DNA of 64,000 nucleotides, taken from NCBI GenBank assembly GCA_022818135.1, contig JAFMSR010000012.1:32983624-33047623 (forward strand), in the 5' to 3' direction. The stretch is from Saxidomus purpurata. Its lineage: Eukaryota > Mollusca > Bivalvia > Venerida > Veneridae. The position numbers and the translations under genes are program-made. The notes beneath the pieces are model-generated. The model was given only the letters and a program-made list of their open reading frames with translations. It did not search any database and was not told the DNA's origin. Shown piece after piece: positions 33,160 to 46,400 of the stretch (its first letter is position 1; each line of letters starts with the position of its first letter).

Positions 33160-36100
33160 TAGGGCGGGCGATGGTTGCAGAAAAGAGAAGGGCACAGTGA
33201 GAGGGCAACGAAAGGAGATTAGGCAGGCCAAAAAAAAACGTGACACGAAATAGCGCGATTTGTTGATTTATTATACTATAATATTATACTTTCATTAGAG
33301 ACCTTCTTTTGCTGTCAGACTGTGAATCCTGATTCTAACGGAAAGTATCTGGAAAGGTGTTTGCTTGTGCCTGGAGCAATAATATTAACGGAGTGGGAAA
33401 CGACGCAAAATCTCGCAAAATTCGTGGCGGTCCGAATGGCATTTCCGGAAGCGGCCATCTTGAATCTAGCAATAGAAGCGGAAGAAAGCGTAAAACATTT
33501 CTGTTGTACTCGATATATTTTGAGCAATGAAATAGAAATTTTGATGGCATTCTGTTGTAAGCATTATTCTTTTATTATATATACTGTAAAATATTTTTAC
33601 CACCGTTTGCACACCTCCGCTGCGGAAATTCAGTTCAAATGTGGGCTACGGTCCATAATTTATGATACCGTTTTCCTTTGAATTGGATTGATTGCAAGTT
33701 CGGGGTTTACAGTCTCACAGAAAAAGAAGGTCTTTAATGAAAGTTTTACCTGTTTGTTGGTATTTACATAGAAATAGACCAGGCAGCTTTTCTATATACA
33801 TGTAGCGTGTGGACGTCGAGAATGACATGCACTAAATTTCTGAGAATTTTGGTGAAATCTTGCGATATTTTGGAACTATTTGATCAAATAAAAAGAGTCA
33901 TCTGCTAGCTAAATCATTCCTTGTGCCGACTACAAAGAGATACTAATAATAGTGATCTGGTTGCTTTTTTTACAGCAGTTTCCTTAGTTAACCAGCATGA
34001 CTGTTTTTACTCCGTTAGATACCTTTTCTTATTTCATTATGTATTAGGCCTATATAGAAGTCAAAAAAGTATATGTGTCAGGTACCTATGTGACTGTGCA
34101 TGTCTTCTGTACAGAAACCAACGTCAGAAGAAGTGGTATACCAGCAACTATAGAAGAAGGTTGATTGACCATCATGGTCATTTATCAACATCAGATTGTG
34201 TTATCTTTCCAGGCTTCAGTCTCTGCTCAAAGTTTATCAATGTAGTCATACGCCAACTCTGCGAGTACTGTTAAACTTAAATAAGGACAGAGTTTCTTGG
34301 AGTGCATGTTGTGAATTTATCACATTTTCGCTAAACTGAGGCTCAAAATTTCGTGTTCGGAGTCATCCAAATATTACTTCTTATCAATGTAAGGGTTCAT
34401 CTTTTTGCTTTTCTAAACTGTCACAACAGAATCACTGGTGGTCTTCATGAAGTGAGTTTGTTGGATGCAGCAGGTTAGAATTCCCGTCTAATTCCGGATA
34501 TTCTCTAATTAATCTTTTTCGTATTGAAGAGACCTTCTGCATTCCAATGAATAGTTTTGAAATAGTTTCGCTTTGGTTTCTTCCATGTTACTGTGTGAAA
34601 AGAATCCCTTCATCGCCTCCTAGCTCCAAATCGATGTGATTTGTCTAGATGGTGAGAATACACAACACCATGGTTTGTGTCAAATATTCCAGATACATCT
34701 TACTTTAGTTTTTGTCATGGTTTCTTTGTTTTTTTACATGCCGGTGGCCTTAGATAATTTCATGTATTTGGACAGACCTCCCCTGGGTCCCTTGCAGATC
34801 AGTCTGAGGCCGCGAGTGCTCAGCTTTTGTGTGTCGTCATGAAGAGGACCTGAATATGGCTTGTCCATGGAAAGGCTATGTACTGTGAGAGGAGACTTAC
34901 ACCTCACTTTTCGCACAAGGCTTTCTAGTGGCAGGGTCTGAAAGCAAGACGCGATAAATACAGTTGCACTCACCACAATACACTTAGTGCATCGCGTTGA
35001 CTTCAATGGCACACCATTGTGGCGTTATGTTATCGTAAGATCCGTAGAAATCAAATTAATACATGTACATTTATGAATAAAAAGAGAAACAACACGTTTA
35101 ATGAAAGTCAAACTCCTGGCCTTGCACCTCAACATAAATGTTAGTAATTTTTCTTTTTTAAATTATGCATTATGATCCATATACAGAGGTTAAATGACGC
35201 TTGAAAATATGACACACCATTAGTCATACATATTCGATCCGACGACCAAGAAACAATAACTACAAGACACTGCAAGCGTTATACGACACTGCAAGAACGC
35301 AAATACGACAATACATGCCAACAACACGACAACACGACAAAATACACGAAAGAACGACAAACAACGTCGAACAACGACTTAGTCGCAGTCATATTGCATA
35401 GTATAATAAGGATAGTAACACGTTCTCCCCTGATCCATTTGTCAATTAACATTTGTCTCCCTTTGTTATGGCGTTAATATGTTATTGAATGTTTTAGTAA
35501 TATTTGTTTTGATTAAAAAGTATATTAAGTGCCTTTTATTATCGTGTACATGTCATACAAGTACGAAATGACTAGACAACTGTATAATCATCTTCAGTCA
35601 CCAACATACGTAAACCTCTCACAAACCATATCAAGTTGCCTGCAGTTTGTCAACGCAATGTAATAAACTGTTACTCTAAAACTTAATAAATGTCTTAACT
35701 AATTGATGACAAAATGTACATACAGCAAGGTTTTTTAATAGCTATGTCGAACTAGTACACGCTATAGTTACTTTTCTTTAATTTCTTCTGAAATTGGGCT
35801 GACTAGATAGACGTTTAGCGCGAACACCAACAATCCGGTACCTCATTCCCCCTGTAATTGAAGTGTTTTGATTGGTTTCGAATCCCGCGGATTAGTCTGC
35901 ATGCCGTATGACACAGACGTGGAAATATTACTGTCACTGCCATGTAAGATGACGAAGATCTATTCATTAATATATTAATCATCACAACGTTAATTATAAA
36001 AACTAATTTCTGTTCTTTGTTAAACAATTATGAATTGTGAATAATACAGTTAGCGGTTCACATAAATGAATTACTGTATTGTGTACAAGTAATAAAGAAA

Positions 36101-36640
36101 GATACAAAACTTTTTTTTATTTAAATTTATTGCCTTCTGCTACCTGTTGTTCAAAGGTAAAACTGGAAGTCAATGATGATTCAGGAAAACAGTACTAGCT
36201 TCTTCCCAAATGTATGACGTACACTAGATCCGGCGTGCATAGGCTAGTCTGTAGATCATACTAAATGTGCGCCTAACATTTCAAAATAATTTTCTCTCGG
36301 AGTCAAGGATCAAATTATGTTTCCTGATTAGTTCTCAGTCAAAGATCTACTGCGGTAAGTCCAACTAAAATTGTCTCAGCCCATTCGTCGTAAATTGTGC
36401 AAAAGTAAAGCCATGACCTCGAACATGAATTGTTGTATGATGAAAAGAACTTTAAACATGCTCTCGGTTTTATCCACTCGTCTTTGTTTTGTATGTATGT
36501 ATTATGCAGTCTTGATGCTTTATAAATTTACCAGTAGAAAACTCAAAATGCGAAACATTGGTGTTATCTGGTCGTTTTTGTAAAATGGATTTGCAAAATT
36601 ACCGCTAAGATGAAAAAGAAAACAACATGCAAAACATGAT
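33160..36640. other. Intergenic, no gene seen
   Basis: Open frames at 33322-33681, 33921-34274 and 34734-35012 overlap others or open with a non-ATG codon and show no recognisable domain. An ACGAC-rich low-complexity patch lies at about 35240-35390. Confidence 0.4.
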
Positions 36641-36643
36641 CAT

Positions 36644-37210
36644 ACATTCGCGATGGCTGTACTTGAACTATACTCTTTATTCGCGATGGCTATGGGTGCA
36701 CTATACCCTACATTCGCGATGGCTGTGGTTACACTATACCCTACATTCGCGATGGATGTGGGTGCACTATACCCTACATTCGCGATGGATGTGGGTGCAC
36801 TATACGCTACATTCGCGATGGCTGTGGGTGCACTATACCCTACATTCGCGATGGCTGTGGTTACACTATACCCTACATTCGCGATGGCTTTGGATCGGCA
36901 CTATACCCAACATTCGCGATGGCTGTAGGTGCACTATACCCTACATTCGCGATGGCCGTGGGTGCACTATACCCTACATTCGCGATGGCTGTGGGTGCAC
37001 TATACCCTACATTCGCGATGGATGTGGGTGCACTATACCCTACATTCGCGATGGATGTAGGTGCACTATACCCTACATTCGCGATGGCTGTGGGTGCACT
37101 ATACCCTACATTCGCGATGGCTGTGGGCGCACTATACCCTACATTCGCGATGGCTGTGTGTGCACTAGACCCTTCATTCGCGATGCCGGCTGTGGGTGCA
37201 CTATACCCTG
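36644..37210. repeat. 33-bp minisatellite, about 17 copies
   Basis: The unit is ACATTCGCGATGGCTGTGGG followed by TGCACTATACCCT. Copies vary at one or two positions (GGCTGTGG versus GGATGTGG). Because 33 is a multiple of three and the unit lacks stops, all three plus-strand frames stay open, which gives the 91-, 99- and 194-residue frames seen here. They are not supported as genes. Confidence 0.9.
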
Positions 37211-37421
37211 AACGGTAGATTATGACCTTTTCGTGATTCCTTCACTCAACTACATGGATGTGCCTTTTCTTTAAAATGCAATCGTTATCGGACTAATCTC
37301 TTAAATGCGTCCATATATTAAAGTCCGAAAGTGAAGTATAGACATGACTAAGAGCATTGCAGTCACTAAGCAACCCCACCGTATTATAGGCATATAAGAT
37401 AGTCGGAGACTGTAGGAAGGT

Positions 37422-38170
37422 GGCAGTAGCAAAATCGTGAAGCTGGCAGTAGCAGTTGTAAGCAGTAGCAGTAGCAGTAGCAGTAGCAGTAGCAAAAACG
37501 TGAAGTTTGCAGTAGCAGTAGCTGGCAGTAGCAGTAGAAGTAGCAAAAACGTGAAGTTGGCAGTAGCAGTAGTTAGCAGTAGCAGTAGCAAAAACATGAA
37601 GTTGGCAGTAGCTGGCAGTAGCAGTAGCTGGCAGTAGCAGTAGTTAGCAGTAGCAGTAGCAAAAACTTGAAGCTGGCAGTAGCAGTAGCTACTTTTTTTC
37701 ACGTTTTTGCTACTGCTACTGCTAACTACTGCTACTGCAAACTTCACGTTTTTGCTACTGCTACTGCCAGCTACTGCTACTGCTAACTACTGCTACTGCC
37801 AACTTCACGTTTTTGCTACTGCTACTGCCAGCTACTGCTACTGCCAACTTCACGTTTTTGCTACTGCTACTGCCAGCTACTGCTACTGCCAACTTCACGT
37901 TTTTGCTACTGCTACTGCTAACTACTGCTACTGCCAACTTCACGTTTTTGCTACTGCTACTGCCAGCTACTGCTACTGCCAACTTCACGTTTTTTGCTAC
38001 TGCTACTGTCAGCTTCTGCTACTGCAAACTTCACGTTTTTGCTACTGCTACTGCCAGCTGTTGCTACTGCCAACTTCACGTTTTTGCTACTTCTACTGCC
38101 AGCTACTGCTACTGCCAACTTCACGTTTTTGTTACTGCTACTGCCAGCTGCTGCTACTGCCAACTTCACG
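37422..38170. repeat. Large palindrome built from a 45-bp minisatellite
   Basis: The left arm (37422 to about 37690) repeats GGCAGTAGCAGTAGC with AAAAACGTGAAGTT. The right arm (about 37698-38170) repeats the reverse complement, AACTTCACGTTTTTGCTACT with GCTACTGCCAGC. The turn is at about 37690-37698. The unit of the right arm is 45 bases, again a multiple of three, so long serine/alanine or leucine/threonine-rich frames appear on both strands. These are artefacts of the repeat. Confidence 0.9.
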
Positions 38171-38251
38171 TACATGGTCTGGGAAGAAGAATTGTTCCTA
38201 TTTAAATTTGACTCTTTATCATAATTATGTGACTTTAAAAATTGTTGTGAA

Positions 38252-38562
38252 GTCCCAGGATCACTTTGAATTTACTGATGCTGTTATATGAAATTAATGA
38301 TAGTATAATGATAGAACCATATTCTATTCACTCTAAAACAATGTTGACATATGATTTTCTTTCATACTCAAGTTGTTTCTTGAAGAAGAAAAACTTCTCT
38401 TTGCGATCTCCTTGAAAAAAAATACTGCGCTATATTTCTTATATGTACGAATAGATTTAAAAAGCAAAGTTAGGAATACTTTTCGTACAAAAAAGGTCAT
38501 TTCTGTCAATAAGACATCTTTCTTGATAAAATGAGCGCTACTTGTACATGTGATCCTGGAGC
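38252..38562 (+). mobile_element. Dispersed ~310-bp MITE-like repeat, copy C
   Basis: This is the best preserved end pair in the window: GTCCCAGGATCAC at the left and GTGATCCTGGAGC at the right. It is adjacent to the large minisatellite palindrome. Confidence 0.7.
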
Positions 38563-40182
38563 TTAAAATATCGTGTCAGATCGTTAAGTGGTTTTCATTT
38601 TCATAAAAGCCTAATTCGCTCAAATTCCCTGAAATGCTTATGACTGCATTGTAATTCGAAAATTTGAATTAACCTTTACAAATGACAGTTGATTTTGGGG
38701 AAATTCAGGAAGTGGTCGGGCCCGTAGTCTCAGTGCAGATACATGTATATACAATAATTGTGTATATATAATTCATATCTTGATTTCGCGGGCTTTGCAT
38801 TATATGCCAATATCACGAGGCTTTAAATGACATGTCGTCTGGTATTGTTTCCGTCGCAACAAACTCATTGAAGTACATATATTCTCACAGTGGCCATTCA
38901 TCTTTGCCTTCCCGTCCTCAGTTGTTTAAAACTTTAAACACTCCTGCGTTGAAAAGTATGATGCATTTTGGCTTAACACGACACGTGTGTTGGGCTTGCA
39001 GTGCCTTCGATAATTGGTGAAAACAGATCACAGGAAATTTGTGGCTGCCTAGGCGTAATATCCGGATAATAAAGTTAAGAAAAAACTCATATCGTGGATT
39101 AACAGGAAAGATCACGATCATGCCAAGTTTTCTATTACGTACATCAAGTGTGCATGTGTTTGTATTTTGTAACTCAATGGTCACCACGTGCACGCAAAAG
39201 TACCAAGCGTGCTAAATTTTCACAAACTACGCCCGTCATATTTTGTTTAAAGCAATATTAGGGATTGGACAACCGTTTTTCAAGAGTTCTAATTCGGGAA
39301 AGTTACAGAAAAATGAAAGGAGTGTAAAAATAAGCAATCTGATAGGTAGACTTGCCAGTCTATCTGACAGGCTGTCCAACTTGACCGAGAACATATTAAT
39401 TAAACGTTGGATTAAGTCAACTGTAACTTCGAAAATATATTCAACTTGGTGATTGTGCAGCATATCTAAGAATATCTTAAATTCTTAGATTAACTAAAGG
39501 GTTCTTAACATTAATAGTTGTTATTGATGCACTAACTCAGTTTTTTTCTCAGTACAATAAGATATTTGAATGCCTAAACAGTTGGAAACAAATCTTTCAT
39601 CAATGAGATACTATCAATAACGAAGCTGAAGATATAAAAGCATTGTCGATTTAAATATTGGTGTATATCTACATGTACTAGTATCTGAAAAAGTAAAGAC
39701 CCATTACAAAGCATGTTGAGACTGACGGAACTTTATCTGTAGGCCGGTATTGTATTTACCTTGACTTCCTTTTGCTGGTTATAAATCTACACTATAAACT
39801 GCTTTATCTATTGCTCTGAGTACCACACTGAACTTCCCGTATACATTTGGTTGAGCTGACACGGAAATGGTACCTTGTGATTGGTAGGTAGGATTCGACA
39901 AAACACAAATCTCTTCAAACTAGTATTGATCAAAAGTACGAGACGAATGGTTACTTCCAGGTTGCATGCAAAGGCAATCGCGATCGAGTCCGACCACGAG
40001 CCCTACCAAATATGTGTCGCTAATATACTAAAGTGAGATAGTAACACGATATGATTCCTCTTTAAATGTATAAATTTATACTTTTACATTTGCATTGGAT
40101 AGATATACAAATATTCTAACATTCTGAACCAAAAGGCAAGTTTTAAAACTACGTGTAGCTTCTGAATTCATTTATTTCCAAT
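38563..40182. other. Intergenic, no gene seen
   Basis: No exon can be supported. The opposite-strand frames near 39236-39463 overlap each other and have no recognisable family. Confidence 0.35.
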
Positions 40183-40208
40183 CTATCTTGGTTGCGCAAC
40201 CAAGATAG
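40183..40208. repeat. Perfect 26-bp palindrome
   Basis: CTATCTTGGTTGC then GCAACCAAGATAG form an exact 13-base inverted repeat without a loop. A near copy TATCTTGGTTGGGCAACCAG lies at 40361-40380 and continues GATA. Confidence 0.85.
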
Positions 40209-40360
40209 GTAAAGGGAGGTAAAAATGATTTTTCAAACTTGCATTTCTAATGTTAATGCAAATATTTTTCAAATACATGTATAATACAATATTTCTTATG
40301 TTACTATCTTTCCTTAGGCAAAGTATGTGTATCAAATTTGTACTTATGATAAAATAACTT

Positions 40361-40386
40361 TATCTTGGTTGGGCAACCAGGATAGG
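40361..40386. repeat. Imperfect copy of the 26-bp palindrome
   Basis: TATCTTGGTTG and CAACCAGGATA pair with one mismatch. It is in the same sequence family as 40183-40208, 178 bases away, so the two probably mark one dispersed element. Confidence 0.7.
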
Positions 40387-41156
40387 AAAATACCTACAGA
40401 GAAAATCTTACTTGAATTAAGCGCTAAGTGAACATAAATGAGTGTAAATGATCAGATGTTAAAGTTTCAAACAAATCTGTTACATGGCCAAAATCTGATT
40501 ATTCACGTTTAACTAACAGATAATGAATAGCTTTTATATTTCTTGATTTTTACAAAACGTGGACTAAAGTAAATAGGTGCGATTACCGTCAGTCTTTTTG
40601 TCCATTATTTAGCACCAACTATCTTCAACAGATTGTCTACTTCTGCCGTGTATCTGCTTTAAAGCTGCTCTCTCACAGTTACCGTTGACTTTTTTATGAC
40701 ATACTAATACATAGATATAAAACAAATGGCTAGAATCAACAAAAGAAGGAAAAATCTAGGAAGGAATTGGCAGAAATCAATTAAAAATGCCAGTTTTACG
40801 GCACCGCTACTCTATATGTTTAAATTGGAATTTCAAAAGCGTTTGCAACGCTTTATTATTTGGTAGCGTAGTATTTCAAGTCTACGGATATACTTTACAG
40901 GAATTTATACTGGAACCTTTTTTATATGACTATTATGTTCTAAAATATGTTATTTTCATACAGTTTGAAAATCTGAGAGCGAGCAGCTTTAAAGCTACCT
41001 TTTGTTTACGTTGTGATGTTTCTGCATACACTAGAGAATCCTTTTTCAGACAACGAAGAAATCTTAATAAATAAGATGAAACTTGTTGTCAAAGGCCTCC
41101 GTTACTACCAGGGGTAGAAGATATGTTCAAAATTCTATGATTGTAGGTATTGAAAA

Positions 41157-42045
41157 CTAGATGCCCACGTGCAACATGTCGAGCCGCCAGCTGTCAAAAG
41201 GGCTAACTCCTTACCAACTAGAGATAGGTCAAAATACACCTAAATATTGGATGTAACATGCATGTTGTACCACAGAAAAGTGGTCTCGATTTTTCTCTAA
41301 GGCCAGTAATAAAAATGTTACAATATAAGCTATTTACAGTAACAACAAAGGGAAGTTATTCTAAAAACAAGGGGAGCTAATGGTGGTGAACATTTGTGCC
41401 AAGTTACATCAAAATCCCTCCATGCATGAAGAAGAAATACTCCGGACAAAGATAATCTTGAATTTGACCTTTAACCTCTAAGCGTGACCTTGACCTTCGA
41501 CCTAGGGACCTTGTTCTTGTGCATGACACTCCGTCTCATGGTGGTGAACATTTGTGCCAAGTAACATCAAAATCCCTTCATGCATGAAGAAGGAATGCCC
41601 CGGACAAAGTCATTCTTGAATTATTCTTGTATCTGACCTTTGGCCTCTAAGTGTGACCTTGACCTTGGAACTAGGGACCTGGTTCTTGCGTATGACACTC
41701 CATCTCATGGTTGTGAACATTTGTACTAAGTTACATCAAAATCCCTCCATGTATGAAGAAGATATGCTCCCGACAAAGTCATTCTTGAATTTGACCTTTA
41801 ACCTCTAAGTGTGACCTTGACCTTAGACCTAGGGACCTGGTTCTTGCGCATGACACTCCGTCTCATGATTTTGAATATTTATCACGGCCAAGTTTTTTAA
41901 GAATCCCTTGATCCATGGATAAGTTACAGCCCAGTCAAGCAAAACTCGGACGGACGTACGCAAACGCACTGACGCACGCACGCACATACACCGAACAGCC
42001 ATTTGGACAGCTAAATCGAGCTTTCGCAAGCGGCTCGACAAAAAA
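41157..42045. mobile_element. Dispersed element with ~155-bp tandem core
   Basis: The left end is CTAGATGCCCACGTGCAACA followed by TGTCGAGCCGCC. The right end is GAGCTTTCGCAAGCGGCTCG followed by ACAAAAAA, so GTCGAGCCGC/GCGGCTCGAC are inverted termini. The core has three copies of a unit with GGTGGTGAACATTTGTGCCA, AATCCCTCCATGCATGAAGA, AAGTGTGACCTTGACCTT and CGCATGACACTCCGTCTCAT. Confidence 0.65.
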
Positions 42046-43011
42046 GTAAATTTTCCCATTGAAATGCCAATAGCTCTATGAGTCTCAATACTTCTTATCG
42101 TATCCGAGGCGGATAAGGTCGACTTTACTTGAAATTCTCCATAATTTCAGAAGTTACAGAGAAGAAATATAATTATCAGGCCACATTAAATTAACATTGA
42201 TGATCTTGAATCGAAAGGGCTTTTCACCGACCCACCTTTGATTTCTCCATTTCGTTTTTTTAATTATACAGGGGAGCATCGCAATCGCTCTTTTTACAAA
42301 ACAGTTTTTAATTTACACTCCCATAAACATTTTAGTGCGTGGCTTTGATATTTTTGTACACTCTATTCAAACAAATCTCATTTGGGTTCACCGTCTTTGT
42401 CTCTATCTATAATTACGATATCATTTTTATGTATAAGTATGTATAACTTTCGCTGGGGCATATCTTATGTACGGGATAAGCACGTTAGATCTTGAAAGGT
42501 AATATAAAATGTCGTAGCAGGTATATTGATGGTATATCAATGAAATTTCCCCCAAAGGTAAAAAGAAAAGTGAGAAAACAATAAAAAATGCCTTATAACA
42601 TTTCAGCGATAATATTTTTTACTTTTTCTTCAATAAAACGTCTATTTTTCATTCCCTTTAACCAGCTGGCGTCACGACTTAATCCTTTTAAGATTTCACT
42701 TGTGTACATTACGTTCAAACAGCTCAGTTTAGAATTAACTAAGTTTGTAATAGATACAGAATAATTTTAAAATTTTAAAACCATTCATTTCATTCATTCA
42801 CGTTACCCGAGCGGAGCTAAATAGTTTTTCCCAGGCAAGCATATTAAAGCGATCATTTATGTTTACATTTTCATCGAATTTGTCAATGAGTGACGTGCTT
42901 TTATATATTCATCCGGGATAAGTACAATCTTTGCGTTTATTAACAGTACTGCGCTCGTTGACAATTGAGTACAGCCAAGCACTTGATTCGCCGTTACAGC
43001 CGCTTGAATTG
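42046..43011. other. Upstream region of the CpcT-VirK gene
   Basis: AT-rich, no exon recognised. It presumably contains the promoter-proximal regulatory sequence of the downstream gene. Confidence 0.35.
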
Positions 43012-43020
43012 TATATAAAT
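43012..43020 (+). promoter_or_regulatory. Candidate TATA box of the CpcT-VirK gene
   Basis: TATATAAAT lies about 400 bases before the start codon in a locally GC-richer context. An initiator-like TCAGA follows at about 43021 and 43031. It would give a 5' untranslated region of about 370 bases. No transcript data are available. Confidence 0.35.
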
Positions 43021-43415
43021 TCAGAATCGGTCAGAGCTATGAAGTAGTTTATTCAGAACTGATGTAGACCACGGACGTTTAACTTCATTGACGCTGCTTG
43101 ATCAATTAATGTATTGAGTCTTTGGGGATTTAATCTTATAGTTCTGCCGATTTACAACTAGGCAGGAAAACGCGTTTAAAAAATCATTTATTTTTCTTCG
43201 TTTTGAATAATTGATTAACTGGATTTTATTTTCGCTCAGAGGCTTGAAACTTTTCTAGGTGATGTCACGAAAGCTTACAAGTCTGTGACTTTGATCATCG
43301 TTATGTAATAAATAAAATGCAGTGAGATTAAGTATAGTAGTGCAAAATTATTGATAAAACATACTGGATTTTATATTGAAGTCATAAATATAGAATGAGT
43401 CGCCGTTAGCAAGAA

Positions 43416-46400
43416 ATGAAAATGGAGACTTCTGCAATTAGATATTTTCTGCATATTATGTTATGTGGATTGTGTTCTGCCATTGATTTGACTGCAGACT
43501 TGAAATATTTATCTGAAATGCTACCTGGCTACTATAGTAACAACGGGAGACATTCAAGACAATTCAGACACAGCTTTGAGCGGCCACTGAGTTCGCACGA
43601 AACGCCAGCCGAAGCTTTAACCACAATACCTCTTACCGCCGTTTACCGACCGGTAGATGTGACATTTTTACCGGAATGTTTTAATGTTTATGTAGAACAG
43701 ACTTTATACGGAAAGCAAAGACCTCATAGACAATGGTTGTACAGCTTTTCTAAAGATGAACGGACTCGGTCCATCAAATTAAAAGTGTATAATTTTATAG
43801 ATAAATCCTTAGTTGAAAAAATCAGCAAAAATCCAAGATCAGTTAAATATTTAAACGAGAGAGATGTTTCGACTCGAAGCGAGTGCGATATGTTTTGGCG
43901 TCGGCTCGGAGAAACCTTCGTAGGAACAACTTCAAGACAGTGCCTAGCTGTTGTTGACGGAAAACAGGTAACTAACAACTATTGTGCTTCCTTTAAAGAT
44001 AAGGTACCTCACATATATATTTGTGAGAGTTAGATTCACAAAAAAAATAGTTTCGAGCAACGTTACGCAAAAACCAATCCCATTAATACTGATAAGCCTG
44101 TGCCTCCGAAATGTGTGCAAAGGGTAAAAAATACAATTCTTTAGTTACAAACTGCAATTAATGTGACTTGGAAATGCAGCTCGCTAGCATTATTTCTTAT
44201 CAGCTTACTCTATGCTTCGGAACCTTGTGAATGAATTATATATCGGTTTATTTATATCTTCTCTTTTTTAACTTTTGACATGTCAAATCAACAATTTGTC
44301 CAGTCCCCACGAGAAGCATTAAGTACAAATTAACATATGTGTAACTGGGAAATATCTGTTACTGCGGGTGTCTGGTTGGAAATTTCACTTTAATTCTCTT
44401 CGATAATTAACAGTGTCAGACGTTATCACCACTGACAACATATAAATTGATCACAACAGATGAATTCTTTATATCAAGTTACTGGAATTTCTACTGTTTT
44501 TATTTCCTGATGTCCATAAACTATGTAATAGCTTTTCAGCTTTCATTCGAAATTACAAAGAAATAAAATGTTACGGCATAGCTCGACATCTTGCAATAAT
44601 GTTATATAACGATTTTGCTGAATTGCGGAAATCTAAATTGGTTCGAATTTTAAGGTAGTGCAATCACCTCTTTTCAATTACGTATATTATACGATGTTTT
44701 GTAGTTTTTCCTTCGAAAACTAAATAGCTTCTATTTCAAGGGACTTTGAGTAATGTCCGATAGTACATTTTTCACGCAATTTAGTCAATTTTTCTTTCCC
44801 TTTTTTGTATTTTAGTGTCCAATACATTGTGTTTTTTTCCTCACAAAAAGTTTTTTTGTTATCAAGTCGTATGGCACGATAAAATTGCGCGCATCACAAG
44901 GGAAGCAACAGTGTTAATTTTTTGTGCCATGGTCCCACAACCTTAAGATTTCATAGAAGAACATATCTGGGACACGTCATGCGACTATTAGCATATCCTA
45001 CACATACGTCTTTCATAAATCATGATTAATTCTTAAAACATATACCACACACTTCATAAAACCCCAGCACACAGTGACATGCATATGAATAATTTGAATT
45101 ATTTTATTTATTTCAAAGAAAAGAGCATGTGTTTCCAGAGATAATGTGAATCATCGCAATCTGTACAACTAGGTATCTAAATTGGCAAGTTACGGATGAG
45201 TATAGATTAGGGTCATATATTCGTGTGCAACATTGATTTTAAACGCTGATCCTTTGATCTTTTATTCTAATTATCTAATCACTCATTCTCAAGCACTTTT
45301 ATATTGGATTACAAATAAATCCTTTAAAGCACGTGGACAGTACAATACTTAACCTGAAAATTTCATATTTCTAAATGAAGAAATATTTTTATTTCAATTC
45401 TTTTATATCTATAAACAAGATTAAGGTCGTTTTAAATACATACTTTTTTAATGATGTTTTCGACGAAAGAAAAATCTTTTTTAAGTTTGATTTCCGTAAA
45501 TATGCACAGGTTTTTAAAAATGCATTTATATGAAAGTGAGATTGATATAGTATCTGCATTGTTCAGAAGCTTGTTGTATATCTCTGGTTAACTAACAACG
45601 ATTATGATACTGTAGAATATAAGTTAACATTTGATAGAAATTCATTTTTTTCTTCGTCTTAATTATTTCTGTTTCTCGTGTTTTTGTTTACGATGATATT
45701 ACTGGCTCTTCGAACGGTATTAGATTGGCAAGAACAAATGGTTCACATGGGGTCAGACATTTGTTTGTTAAACTGGGGGTATTGCCAGAGGAACACATTA
45801 ATGAAGCTTTCATCCTTGAAACAAATAAAATGTTACGAAGTACCTAATCTTGAGCTACATATACATGTAGCCAAAACAGCATCTTTTTCAGATTCAGCTG
45901 CTGTTAAAATGGAAACATCAGCATTCGCTAAGCATTGTATAAAAAGATATGTGAATTTTAAATTTCATTTTACAACCATTATGCAAATGTGATACCTTTA
46001 CGAGGTATGCTCTGATACCATTTATAAAACCGCATGTCAAGGCAGCGAACATCTAATTACTACAGCAAGAAATAATACATTCTGACATTATATATCTTCT
46101 TCCTGTAAAAAAGTTTAATTATCTTATTTAACTTTCATTTTTATTAAGTTTTTGAATGGAGAATAAAAAGGCAACCGTATATGCTGTCTACGTGCAATGT
46201 TTGGCATTCTGCCCAGTATCAGGACAGAGGTTCATAGCTTTAACGAATACATCCCCAACATGTCTCGTAGCTTTTTTGTAGGTTTTATTCAGGATAATGC
46301 ATTAGTTGGCTGTGGATTTTGAAATAATGGTAGAATGTCCAAGTAAACGAAACATTGAGGATGTTATGATGTGGCAACAATTTTACTGCTGTTTCTGTTG

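Noticed and set aside
33921..34274. 117-residue open frame
   Set aside because: It opens with TTG, and has no homology that I recognise, no promoter and no splice context.
36644..37210. CRISPR-like array
   Set aside because: The 33-base units are contiguous with no unique spacers, and the genome is animal.
36627..37211. 194-residue repetitive protein
   Set aside because: It is a direct translation of a 33-bp minisatellite. All three frames are equally open and nothing supports expression.
37301..38291. Ala/Ser- or Leu/Thr-rich frames up to 194 residues on both strands
   Set aside because: They are translations of the 45-bp inverted minisatellite, explained by its length being a multiple of three.
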